A DNA stretch of 64,000 nucleotides, taken from assembly GCF_004379255.2 (NCBI RefSeq), contig NC_056046.1, positions 12,276,001 through 12,340,000 on the forward strand. Direction: 5' to 3'. The notes under the pieces were generated by a model. That model ran no database searches and was not told the DNA's origin. It worked only from the letters and a program-made list of their open reading frames with translations. Below are positions 35,001 through 45,570 of the stretch, piece after piece (the first letter of the stretch is position 1; every line of letters starts with the position of its first letter). The translations under genes were made by a program, and so were the position numbers. The DNA is from Salvia splendens. Lineage: Eukaryota; Streptophyta; Magnoliopsida; Lamiales; Lamiaceae.

Positions 35001-36463
35001 TTATTTTTATTGAATAAATTGACTTAAATCACCTTTTCCCCATTATTATCGTATACTCTACTTCATTGTATAAAATCTGCTTCTCAAATATTCAAGTAAG
35101 TAATAAAGTTCTTATAAAAATTTAGTTGCAACTTCGTTTATTTCTTTTATTATTTTTCTTATCACCTTTTATCCATTAGTTTCATTTTATAGCATGGGCA
35201 TCAATAATCTACTACTATAATAAATTGGTGCAAGTATTCTTCCAATAATTGTACCAATTGGTATCATATTTGTATAAGTAATTAATTACCAATTAACAAC
35301 ACATTGTGTAATGGCCATCATCTAATGAGCTTAACTTTTAAGATTTTATCGAACCACAGAACAAATGTCATTTTCTAGTTACTTTATTTCGAGAAATATA
35401 AAATCCTTATGTTCGGTTTTGCACGATTAATGACGAACGTCGATCTGGAAATGAAGGAAACGAGCAAGGTTCGAATAAAAAAATATGAGTACGTGTTCGT
35501 TTATTCCTTTAAGTAAATAAAATACAACATTGATATATTCCAAGCTATGATATAGTGTACACAAAAAAAAAGGGAAAAAAAAAGAGAAAAATATACATAG
35601 GGATAAAAAAGAGCTAAACGCCTTGAATCTATTTCTTTCACGAGACCAAGCCACCTCTTTCCTAGACCACGAATGCAGCCTAACTGCCGAGGGCTACCAT
35701 CGGCCACAACCAGCCATCACCATAGGCAGCCACGAGCCAGGAAAGGAGAGGAAAGCTGCAGCAACTCTGCATTACAGCTCCAACAGCCACTGCACTCCCA
35801 ACCATGACCAAAGGCTGCTCCAAGCTAAGAAAAGAGGGGATCACTGCATCAGCTCTGCAGTTTTCAACTAACAGCCTCTGCCCCGCCTTTTGCACCTGCA
35901 AATCACCACCAGAATCAGTTAAAGGCGCTGCAAGGGACTGAGAAGAAGGACATCTGCTGTAGGAAAACAAACTTGAGGTTTCATTTCTGCACCAAAATCT
36001 GCCTTGCAGGCTTTCAGTTACAAGATCCCTATATATGCGGTGCACTCCTCGGCCTCACTCCCTTTACCACAACATTTTTCCAATCAGCAAAACAGTGAGT
36101 TGGAGAGTGAGAGAGAGATCGAGTCTAGGAGCAGAGAATCAAGAGCAATGCACAGAAGGTAACCTCCACCTCCTTTCAAACTTAAAACATAAGTTCTATC
36201 ATAATGTAGCATCAAGCATGTTAGAGCTCATTTCAAATCTTGATAAAGTGAATGGGAGGAAACAGTAAAAACTACACACCCTCTGCATCATTAGAACATA
36301 CCATGGGCAGTCAAGAACTTAGAATTTAGAAGCATACTTAGAGAACCATAGAGTTAGCATCAAAAGCCGAGAAATGCAACATTTATAAATAGGAGCATGC
36401 TTCTAGATCTCACACCATAACAAGCATAAGAAGTAGGCCATTAAACAGCGGTGCATTAACCAT

Positions 36464-36773
36464 GAGGAAATCGCGTATATAGGCCACTTGGCCTTTAAAA
36501 TAACGCAAATGTACCCATTTTGTTATCAATTCCATTTATGGGAAAAACGCCGATGAAGTTGGCGTGTTCATAAGTAAAAACGCCATTGAGATTGGCGTGT
36601 CTATACTGTAAAACGCCAACTATGTTGGCGTTTTACAATGACACCGTATTCTGCTCGTATTTTTAACCAAAATACTTAAATTTGAACACGCCAATCTGGA
36701 TGGCGTCTTTACTAAATAAAACGCCAAGTTCATTGGCGTGTTTAACTTAAAAACGCCAACCTGATCGGCGTTT
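36464..36773 (+). repeat. Left terminal inverted repeat of the MULE
   Basis: Contains six 17-bp units of the form CGCC-N9-GGCG starting at 36548, 36581, 36614, 36689, 36722 and 36754. Spacing is 33, 33, 75, 33 and 32 bp. The outer 80 bp lacks the unit and probably contains the transposase end site. Confidence 0.93.
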
Positions 36774-37270
36774 TTCGGTTGAACCATATATCTCAGATCT
36801 CCCCCAAAATCGCAGACCCTAATCACATTTCCTCCCTCCCCAAAACGCGAAAAACCTTCCCAAAGCTGAAAAACGCGAAAACGCTTGCCTTGGTCGGGTT
36901 AACCCGGTGGTGGATTGAAGCGTGTAGATTTCTATTTTCGCTCATTTCTTCCAAATATTAGTACTCGCAATCGGTTAGTATATCTAATTTTTAACTCATT
37001 CTTCCAAACATTAGTCTACCAATATTTGATGGATTATTATGATAATATATATTGTAGTGTAATTTAAATAATTATTTGATGGATTGTTATAGTATTATAA
37101 ATTGTATTGTAATTAATAGAAATATTTTGACCAATTGTTATGGTATTATATGTTGTAGTATATCTAATTTTTTACCCATATTTGATAGGTTGTTATGATA
37201 GTATATATTGTAGTGTACTGTAAAGAAATATTTTTGACCAATATTTGTGTTTGACATTAATGCAGATAGT

Positions 37271-40200
37271 ATGACGTGGTGTGTCCATTTATATTGGGGT
37301 GGAAATATAATTCCCGGAACAGTTATTTCATATGATCCTCCTTTTGCAAAAGGATTGATTATGTTGGATGAAAGTATTTCCTACGAAAAGCTTGTGGAAA
37401 CAATTTGTGAAAGAATGGGGATAAACATATTTGAAAACAAACTTCAAATAGTATGGAAACGTCATATATTCTATGGATCTTCAATCACGTATATAGGTAT
37501 TTTACTAGAAGAAGTATACATGCCACTAATGTTTAGTGAGAGTATGACTACAGGAGGTCAAATTGAATTGTATGTTGAGTATTCGTCAATTACTCAACAA
37601 CATAGTCATCATCTCATGAGTAATGATGTTGGTACGTCTACGAGAGGTCGAGAACCATATTTCGCTGCAACACAAGATTTTGATGTTGGTACGTCTACGA
37701 GAGGCCAAGAACCATGCTTCGATACAACACAAGATTTTGATATTGGAGGCGTGCATTTAGGGGACAGTGACAACCCAGCTGTGGTTGAGGACATAATTGG
37801 TCTTGATAAAGCCGACTTTCTTGATCCACAATCACCTTATGATTCTGAAGATGTCGATCCGGATAGTACAGATTCAGATGGTGCTTCGTCGGATGAGGAC
37901 CAATTTGTTGCTCCAAGTACATCCATTCCGGTTGGAGAAACAGTGGTTGGCGAAACATCAATTGGAGGAAGAGCAGTACGAGAAAGAGTAGTTCCACAGT
38001 TCCCACAGCCTGGTATGAACTATTTTCGCACCTTACCAGGTCCATATGATAGTTTTGATCCAAAAAACTTTGAGTCTGATGATCTCAATGTGCATTATTG
38101 GAGTGAAAAAGATCCGAGCAATGTCGGTTTGCATACTAAATTTAAAACCAAATTGGAATTGAAGTCAGCTGTGACTTTTTGGCATTTGGAAAAAATCCGA
38201 CAATATACAGTTGTTGAAAGTAAAGGAAAGAGATGGCATGCAGTTTGTAAGTGGCCACAAGGAAATCCGAAAGATAAGTCCTTACCGCCATGTTTGTGGG
38301 AGTACCGAGCAACATTGAGGAAGCATGATGAACACTGGCAAATTAGAGTGTTTAGCACTGCTCATACTTGCATGGGGGATCGTAATTATAATGAGCACGC
38401 TAATCTTTCGTCGGGTATGATAGCGTTGAGTGTTCGACATCAGATAGAAAACGATCCTTGCTACAAGGTAAAAGCAATTGTCGCGGATATTGAAAATAGA
38501 TTTCATGTGAAAGTTAGTTACAAGAAAGCATGGTATGCTCGGAGGACAGCTATTGAGCTTGTGTATGGTTCGTGGGCGTGGAATTTTAAAGTTTTACCAG
38601 GTTATTTGAATGAGTTGCAAAGACAAAATCCTGGCACAATTGTCGAATGGTTACATGATGAAAGATTAAGCAACGGTATGAACAAGGTTTTCAAGTACGT
38701 ATTTTGGGCTTTTGGTCCAGCTGTGGAGGCTTTTCAACTATGCAAACCAGTTTTAACCGTTGATGGAACTCATCTATGTGGACGATATCGAGGTAAAATT
38801 CTTATTGCCGTTGGATTTGATGCTAATAAGAAATGTTTGCCTATTGCATATGCCATTGTTGATGAGGAAACCATACAAAGTTGGAATTGGTTTATGGAAC
38901 GTATTAGAATTCACGTAGCCAAGCATGAAATATGTGTAATATCTGATAGGCATGTGGGAATCATAGATGCAATGAATTCTCCCATATGGAAAGAAGAACC
39001 CAATGTGGGGCATCACAGATTTTGCTTGGTACATGTTAGAAAAAATGTTTTGCAGAATCACAAAGGCATCATGGTAAAAAAACTTGTTTGGAAAATTGGT
39101 ATTGCTACAAAGAAACGCAAGTTTAAGATCAGACGTCGTTTACTTCGAACCATCAACAACGAGGCTGTGCAGTACCTTGATGCCGTGGAGTTAGAAAAAT
39201 GGAGTTTGGCGTATGACAAACACAAAAGATGGGGTGAGATGACCACTAATATGGTTGAATCTTACAACAATGTGTTGAGAGGCACAAGACAACTCCCAAT
39301 TAAAGCTTGCATTGATCTGATATTTTGGAGGACAATAGAATGGTTTAATGAGCGGTCAATTGCATCAACACAGTGTGCCACACCACTTACCCCGTGGGCC
39401 CATGCAAAGGTGTGCAAAAATGATGTAAAAGGTCAATTACATAATGTGAGAGTCCCAAACACAATTGCAGGGCTTTACGTGGTTCGAACAAAGCGTCGAA
39501 TTGGTGGAAAGGGCGGTAATAAGTGGAAGGTAAAGTACTTGGAGTCGAACTGCAAATGTCAAAAGTGGCAGATGTGGAGGCTTCCATGTTCACATGCAGC
39601 GGCAGTTGCGCGGTTTAGAAACGAGCCCATGCTGTCGCTTGTTGATAACGTATACCGCACAAGTGTTTGGGTACACCAGTATTCTACGGTGTTCAATCCA
39701 ATCAGACACCAAGATTATTGGGCTGTGCCTGAATGGACTTTGCAATGTTCACGAGCCCAGTTAATGCCTAAAAGTCGAGATCGATATCGTACTACTAGGA
39801 TTCCTAATCAGATGGATGTCCGTGAAGCTGACCAGCCACGCGCCCGACGCCGATGTAAACATTGCCGTCAACCAGGGCACGACAGACGCAACTGCCCGAA
39901 TGCTTCTTCAAGGATGGATACTCAGTTGGTAGATGATGCCGATGACGATTTTATGCCTCCACCTCCATCAAGATCTGCAATTCGAGGTCGTCATTCTATC
40001 AGCCACACTGATGATGCCGATCATGATGTTATGCCTCCACCTCCACCAAGATCTGTAGTTCGAGGTCGGCATTCTGTCAGCCACACTGGTGGTACAGGCG
40101 AAGACATCGGTCTCAGTGATATCCCACATTCTCCACCTAGGTCTTTTGTGCGAGACGATTATTTCGGGGTGGATTTAGAGAATGTCGTTGTGCAAGATAC

Positions 40201-40279
40201 TCCTCCGTCTAGACTCTCCACCGCCAGAATCGAGAAGGGTATCCGTAGCTTCTTTACCCGGAGAAGGCGAGACAACTGA
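37271..40279 (+). CDS. MULE (MuDR-type) transposase, intact
   Basis: 1002 residues in one exon from the ATG at 37271; a likely 5'-leader intron acceptor (TAATGCAG) lies just upstream. N-terminal ~110 residues are the MULE-associated domain (MTWCVHLYWGG). A MuDR-type DNA-binding region follows at ~285-380 (DLNVHYWSEKDPSNVGLHTK). Catalytic domain: D498 in VLTVDGTHLCGRYRG, D559 in VISDRHVGI, then HHRFCLVHVRKN. SWIM zinc finger C761-x-C763...C773-x-H775. CCHC zinc knuckle C862, C865, H870, C875. The last ~124 residues (from 879) form an acidic/proline-rich tail ending in a basic GIRSFFTRRRRDN. A 26-residue unit (DDADDDF...GRHSISHT) occurs twice in this tail. The tail is shared with the neighbouring PMD protein. 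No stop or frameshift, so it may be active. Confidence 0.95.
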   Translation: MTWCVHLYWGGNIIPGTVISYDPPFAKGLIMLDESISYEKLVETICERMGINIFENKLQIVWKRHIFYGSSITYIGILLEEVYMPLMFSESMTTGGQIELYVEYSSITQQHSHHLMSNDVGTSTRGREPYFAATQDFDVGTSTRGQEPCFDTTQDFDIGGVHLGDSDNPAVVEDIIGLDKADFLDPQSPYDSEDVDPDSTDSDGASSDEDQFVAPSTSIPVGETVVGETSIGGRAVRERVVPQFPQPGMNYFRTLPGPYDSFDPKNFESDDLNVHYWSEKDPSNVGLHTKFKTKLELKSAVTFWHLEKIRQYTVVESKGKRWHAVCKWPQGNPKDKSLPPCLWEYRATLRKHDEHWQIRVFSTAHTCMGDRNYNEHANLSSGMIALSVRHQIENDPCYKVKAIVADIENRFHVKVSYKKAWYARRTAIELVYGSWAWNFKVLPGYLNELQRQNPGTIVEWLHDERLSNGMNKVFKYVFWAFGPAVEAFQLCKPVLTVDGTHLCGRYRGKILIAVGFDANKKCLPIAYAIVDEETIQSWNWFMERIRIHVAKHEICVISDRHVGIIDAMNSPIWKEEPNVGHHRFCLVHVRKNVLQNHKGIMVKKLVWKIGIATKKRKFKIRRRLLRTINNEAVQYLDAVELEKWSLAYDKHKRWGEMTTNMVESYNNVLRGTRQLPIKACIDLIFWRTIEWFNERSIASTQCATPLTPWAHAKVCKNDVKGQLHNVRVPNTIAGLYVVRTKRRIGGKGGNKWKVKYLESNCKCQKWQMWRLPCSHAAAVARFRNEPMLSLVDNVYRTSVWVHQYSTVFNPIRHQDYWAVPEWTLQCSRAQLMPKSRDRYRTTRIPNQMDVREADQPRARRRCKHCRQPGHDRRNCPNASSRMDTQLVDDADDDFMPPPPSRSAIRGRHSISHTDDADHDVMPPPPPRSVVRGRHSVSHTGGTGEDIGLSDIPHSPPRSFVRDDYFGVDLENVVVQDTPPSRLSTARIEKGIRSFFTRRRRDN

Positions 40280-40443
40280 ATGTGTAACAACTATTTAGCT
40301 GAATTGAACATTGTTCTGTTTGTTCTGTTTTACTTATATTTTGGCGGCGTCGTAGTTATTTATTGAATAGAACATTGCTTTGTTTTACTAATATTTTGGC
40401 AAGTCACAGAATATGCAAAATGTAAAATTTAGTTTTTTAAAAA

Positions 40444-40833
40444 CGCCACTCAAGATGGCGTTTTTAATAAAAAACGCCATCTAAGTTAGCGGGTTTGTGT
40501 TAAAAACGCCATCTAAGTTGGCGTTTTTACCTAGAAACGCCTCTTTCGTTGGCGTGTTTTAAAGACGCCAACGCCGATTGGCGTGTTTGTTCAGAACCTC
40601 AACCTCGGTGTGGCAGAAAATTGCAAAAAAAATTTCGGACTTAGACACGCCATCTTGAGTGGCGTGTTTAAAAAAACGCCATTGACGATGGCGTTTTATA
40701 GGTAAAACGCCATCGTCGTTGGCGTGTTTCAAAAGACGCCTAGTAAGCTTGGCGTGTTTGTTCAGAAGCTCAGCCTTGGCGTGGCAAAAGATTGGAAAAA
40801 TGTTTCAAGTTAAAAACGCCATCGTGAGTGGCG
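40444..40833. repeat. Array of ten interrupted palindromes between the convergent MULE genes
   Basis: Units CGCC-N9/10-GGCG start at 40444, 40475, 40507, 40538, 40566, 40648, 40677, 40708, 40737 and 40817, mostly ~28-32 bp apart. Arms are conserved and centres vary (for example ATCTAAGTT, ATTGACGAT, ATCGTCGTT). One unit has a changed arm (TTAGCG). It sits between the stop codons of transposase and PMD gene. Same unit type as in the TIRs, which are at the other ends of the element. Confidence 0.93.
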
Positions 40834-41036
40834 TGTTTCAAAAAAATGTACCAATCCAACTTATACGAGTTCAAATTATCAACATGCACACGTATAAAAA
40901 AGCGGATTTATCAAATTACTAATATACATACGCCAAATGAATGAAAAAACACCAATATCAATACAATATATCAAATTACTTATATAAAGCGTTCAAATCA
41001 ATGTAAAAACACCAATATAAAAAGTTCGGGCAACGT

Positions 41037-43146
41037 TCACTCGTCTCGCCTTTTACGCATAAACAGACTACGGATTCCCTTCCCGATGCTGGTCTTAGGG
41101 ATTCTAGACGGAGGAGTATCTTCAACGACGGCATTCTCTAAATCAATGTCGTCTCTCGCAGAAGACCGAGGTGGAGTTTGTTGATCGCTGAGACCGAAAT
41201 CTTCTCCTGTACCACCCGTGTGGCTGACTGAGTGACGACCCCGCACGGCAGATCTTGGTGGAGGTGAAGCCACAAAATCGTCATCAGAATCATCAACCAA
41301 CTGGGTATCCATCCTTGATGATGACGACTCTCCACCAACTTTCTTCTTTCCACGCCGCTTCGCTTTTTGCCGCACGGGCATGTCAAGGTCCAGCTCAGAG
41401 CGCTGTGAAGGACGGTGGTCCATCGTCTCAGCTTCCCCACATATCTGGAGGCCATCTTCAACCATTCTCGAGATGGTGAATAAATCCGGCCGTCCTGACA
41501 TGTCTTGCTCCCTAAGAAAGTGGCGTATTTTGTGAAGGGTCTCCACCTACAATTTTCAGTGTTAATTACATTTCATCTTATGAAATTAAACAAAGAAAAG
41601 TTGTTGAAATCTACCGCGTAGTGATGAGAGGCCGCCGTTTCATGGAAGCCCTCATGAGAATGCACCCCAGGTTTTGTTAGGTACACCACGGTTATCCGGC
41701 GAAACCAATCTATGTACTCATCGGTAGCAACAGGCACCATTGAGTACTCCAAATCAACATACACCGTGTCGTGCCTATTATGCCAATCTTGTATATGATT
41801 GGCGTGCCACTGAACCCAGTTCCGACCTGCTTTGCCACGTCGATCCTGTTTCGTAAAATCAGATCCGTGGAACCGGTCGACAATCGGGATATAAGGTTGG
41901 ACAATCCCAAATTGTCGCAACACCCGCTGTGGCATGTGTGGCTCAACCATATTCCAGCAGATTAGTGTTGTCATCGACGTCCATATAGGACGACCGGCAA
42001 CACAAACATCCGGCAGATTTCGCGATTCATACGGCCTCCAAATAAACTAGATATGAAACTTATTTAGTCAAAACAAGTTCAATCAAAACAACACACTAGC
42101 AACAATTTAGTTTACGTAAATTACCTGATTGGCATGCATTGTTGAGAACTGATCTCTGAAAGTTTCAATGCAATGCCCCGGTGCTTTTACATAAGAGGCC
42201 CGACCAGTCCATCTACAAAAATTAAATTATGAGCGAACAACACAAAAATCAATAAAAATTATGCTTAAAAGAGTAATTAGTGGACAACTTACGCGACTGC
42301 ACATGGTAAGTAGTCTACGGGCGCGGGGTTCAGCATCTGCGGTCTAATAATTGGGATTCTTTCCCAAGCCCACAGCTGTAACAATGTAAGAGCTCCCCCG
42401 ACATCGGTCCTCTTACCAAGTGCAGCTTCACATAGATTGTGGTACAAGCAGGCAAGAGTCGCACCTCCCCAGCTATAGCTAGCACATTGTTCTATATCCA
42501 TGAAAAACTGAAGGTAGAAGAAGGGAATTTTATTACCGGTAGCGTTCGGGATCAGTAGACCACCCAGTAACAGCAGACAATACACACGAGCACGTTGATT
42601 GTACATGTATTGCTCGTGGTCATCACTCAACTCAATCCGCAGTTGATTTGATAAGCTTGTCTGCTTCCAGTTCAATTCTTTTAGATCAACTGCATCTGGA
42701 ATAAAGCCAAGAAAATCCAAACAAACATCCTTCCAATAGTTGACATCCTTACTGGGGATGTAACCCGTCAGAGGCTCACCGTCAGTTTTGAGGCCCCATA
42801 AGACCTCCACGTCCTCTAAGCTCACAGTCGCTTCACCGACTGGAAAGTGAAACGTGTGAGTCTCTGGCCTCCAACGTTCAATCAAAGCGGTGATAAGATG
42901 TTGGTCAATGTCTTTCGGTTGACCACACCTCAACATCCCGCCGAACCCCATCTCATCTATAACCGCCAAAACACGAGGATTTATGGGAACATCCCATATG
43001 ATTCCTTCGTATCTTCTACACCGTACGTCTTCCGATGGCACTCATGCCCATATGTTATTAGAGACGTGTTGTCTCTGCAGATATAATACGGAGGGGTCCT
43101 CAGGACCACATAAGAGCCGACGACGAGAAGTTGAAGAAGATGCCAT
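41037..43146 (-). pseudogene. Plant mobile domain (PMD) protein gene of the MULE, with early in-frame TGA
   Basis: Exons 43146-42293, 42212-42125, 42046-41615 and 41546-41037 join in frame at GT-AG borders (628 codons). The protein starts MASSSTSRRRLLCGPEDPSV. PMD-typical blocks follow: RRYEGIIWDVPINPRVLAVI, HTFHFPVGEATVSLEDVEVL, WGLKTDGEPLTG, YSWGGATLACLYHNLCEAA, LLQLWAWERIPIIRP and MTTLICWNMVEPHMPQRVL. Codon 35 is TGA (43044-43042), after SNNIWA; the frame is otherwise open. No Met suitable for a full PMD follows immediately. The last exon has a basic stretch (KAKRRGKKK) and then the tail shared with the transposase, from about residue 534 to 627 (RMDTQLVDDSDDDF...GKGIRSLFMRKRRDE). PMD proteins occur in plant transposons and in domesticated MAIN/MAIL nuclear proteins. 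Whether the TGA is real or a sequencing error decides if it is functional. Confidence 0.88.
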
Positions 43147-43592
43147 AAATCACCTACACAACATTCATATTCCAAATTAAACAACAAACAAACCTAAACA
43201 AATTCAATTATTACAAACAATTTAATACAATATCACAAAATGGAACACCTATATCAAACAATTCACAATACACAACTTCAACATCATAACACAATTCACC
43301 TACACATCATAACACAATTCACCTACACAAAAGTAACAGTTCAAATAAACAATATACATCAATTTTCCACCAATTCAACTTACCCAATTTTAGTTTAACC
43401 AACCTAATAATTTCAATTTCAACCTAACAATGTACACAAAATTAACATTTCAAACTAAAAAAAGACATTAACCAAAACCCACATAAACCAAATCAATTTG
43501 CCCAATTTTTAAGCTATCAAACCCTACGATTTTGGTTTATAATCAAATTTATACACAAATTCACTTAACCCAAACAATCCAACATAATAATC

Positions 43593-44664
43593 AACACTAC
43601 CGTCATACAAATAATCCATATGCACAATATTTCAACTCAAATCGCAACACATTACAAACCCTAGCTAAGTATCCAACAATTACTCTAATAATGTAAAAGA
43701 TAAGCATACTAACCGAATAAATTGGACGAATTTGGGGAAAACTAGCACCAATTGATGAATGGAGGACGAAATCACAAAGACACGGACGAATTTGCGAAGG
43801 ATTTGGCCGCTGCTAGAGAAAATTTGCGAAGGATTTGGTCTGTGAGGTTAATTTTTCGCGACTGTCTGCTGCTATTATATGCTTCTGAACAAAGACGCCA
43901 ATGGTGTTGGCGTCTTTTAGTAAAGACGCCGATCAGGTTGGCGTTTTTAAGTTAAACACGCCAATGAACTTGGCGTTTTATTTAGTAAAGACGTCATCCA
44001 GATTGGCGTGTTCAAATTTAAGTATTTTGGTTAAAAATACGAGCAGAATACGGTGTCATTGTAAAACGCCAACTATGTTGGCGTTTTACAGTATAGACAC
44101 GCCAATCTCAATGGCGTTTTTACTTATGAACACTACCGTCATACAAATAATCCATATGCACAATATTTCAACTCAAATCGCAACACATTACAAACCCTAG
44201 CTAAGTATCCAACAATTACTCTAATAATGTAAAAGATAAGCATACTAACCGAATAAATTGGACGAATTTGGGGAAAACTAGCACCAATTGATGAATGGAG
44301 GGCGAAATCACAAAGACACGGACGAATTTGCGAAGGATTTGGCCGCTGCTAGAGAAAATTTGCGAAGGATTTGGTCTGTGAGGTTAATTTTTCGCGACTG
44401 TCTGCTGCTATTATATGCTTCTGAACAAAGACGCCAATGGTGTTGGCGTCTTTTAGTAAAGACGCCGATCAGGTTGGCGTTTTTAAGTTAAACACGCCAA
44501 TGAACTTGGCGTTTTATTTAGTAAAGACGTCATCCAGATTGGCGTGTTCAAATTTAAGTATTTTGGTTAAAAATACGAGCAGAATACGGTGTCATTGTAA
44601 AACGCCAACATATGGCGTTTTACAGTATAGACACGCCAATCTCAATGGCGTTTTTACTTATGAA
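43593..44664. repeat. 536-bp tandem duplication at the right MULE end
   Basis: AACACTACCGTCATACAAAT starts at 43593 and again at 44129. The two units are almost identical; a few bases differ, for example CAACTATGTTGG versus CAACATATGG. Each unit carries promoter-proximal sequence of the PMD gene and most of the palindrome-bearing TIR, so this end has a complete TIR outside and a truncated one inside. Confidence 0.93.
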
Positions 44665-44767
44665 CACGCCAACTTCATCGGCGTTTTTCCCATAAATGGA
44701 ATTGATAACAAAATGGGTACATTTGCGTTATTTTAAAGGCCAAGTGGCCTATATACGCGATTTCCTC
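44458..44767 (-). repeat. Right terminal inverted repeat of the MULE
   Basis: Reverse complement of 36464-36773 with only a few changes: GACGTC in place of GACGCC in one palindrome, and a short deletion in another (CAACATATGG). One further palindrome (44432-44448) extends the series inward on this side. Confidence 0.93.
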
Positions 44768-44777
44768 CATTAACCAT

Positions 44778-45570
44778 AGCAGTAGCAAAAAGAAAAGAGC
44801 AGACATGGATTTGGGGGAAGCTTTGGTACTGCTCAGGAATGCACACACCTAACGACTGCCCATAACCCACGAGTAATAAACCAAGCTCAGAGGAATAAAG
44901 GCAATGAACTTAGCTTTCGGAAATGGGGATTGAACCGTAAAGGAACAGAACGGCGCCGATGCCGATGCCGGAATAGACCAGCAGCAACAGCGCGAGATAG
45001 CGGCAACGGGGGAAGCTGCTGCTCGCAACATCCACGAGCAGCTGGGAGCAAGGGCGAGAGCCCAACACGCCGGCGATGACCCTCCGCCGCGAGAAAAGGG
45101 GCGGTGGCTACGACGGGTTCGCCGGAGAGAGAGGGCCGACACATCGGTGGCGCCGGAAGAGACATCCGATAAACTTGGTGATTGACGGTAAATTCACGGG
45201 AGTGAGAGAAACTCGACGGAGAGGGAACCGCCGCTGCTCCTCACTCCAAACCGAAGGGTTCGCCGCTGATGTGCTGGTTTCAACTAGGGATCTGCCTTCC
45301 CCAATTCTAAATGCTGACTTCGGGATTTTGGAAAGAAAAGAGAAGTTGGGGATTTAGTTCCATTTTGGGAATTTTGGAATGTGAGGAAGAATTGGGAAGA
45401 GAAGCTGACGGTGGGAGGGAGTGTATGTTTAGTTTTGGGCCATTATTTGCTTTAATTAAAATGGGCCTTTTTAGGTAATCCAATTAATATGGGCCTTTTC
45501 AGTTTGGGCCAGGGAGTTTAATCAACAAAGAATTGGACTCCTCTATTTAATTTTGGGCCACTACCCTAAA
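44778..45570. other. GC-rich then AT-rich DNA, part of the probable LTR
   Basis: Contains Arg/Pro/Ala-rich open frames on both strands (44.85-45.36 kb) without recognisable domains. I treat these as compositional. GGGCC-containing blocks follow at 45.44-45.56 kb. Confidence 0.4.

Larger units (their letters stand above)
36464..44767 (+). mobile_element. Two-gene Mutator-like element (MULE) with ~310-bp TIRs
   Basis: Ends GAGGAAATCGCGTATATAGG (left) and its reverse complement (right); the perfect 10-bp duplication CATTAACCAT lies at 36454-36463 and 44768-44777 (Mutator elements make 9-10 bp). TIRs are nearly identical over ~310 bp. The interior holds a transposase gene on the plus strand (37271-40279) and a plant mobile domain gene on the minus strand (43146-41037), facing each other. 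Between them is an array of interrupted palindromes also present in the TIRs. The right subterminal region is tandemly duplicated. 8304 bp. Confidence 0.95.

Noticed and set aside
36548..40833. Regular repeats with variable centres resembling a CRISPR array
   Set aside because: Plant nuclear transposon; units are 17-bp palindromes with 9-bp centres, no cas genes, and located in TIRs.
44849..45357. Arg/Pro-rich frames on both strands
   Set aside because: Overlapping on both strands in GC-rich DNA, with no conserved domain; probably part of an LTR.
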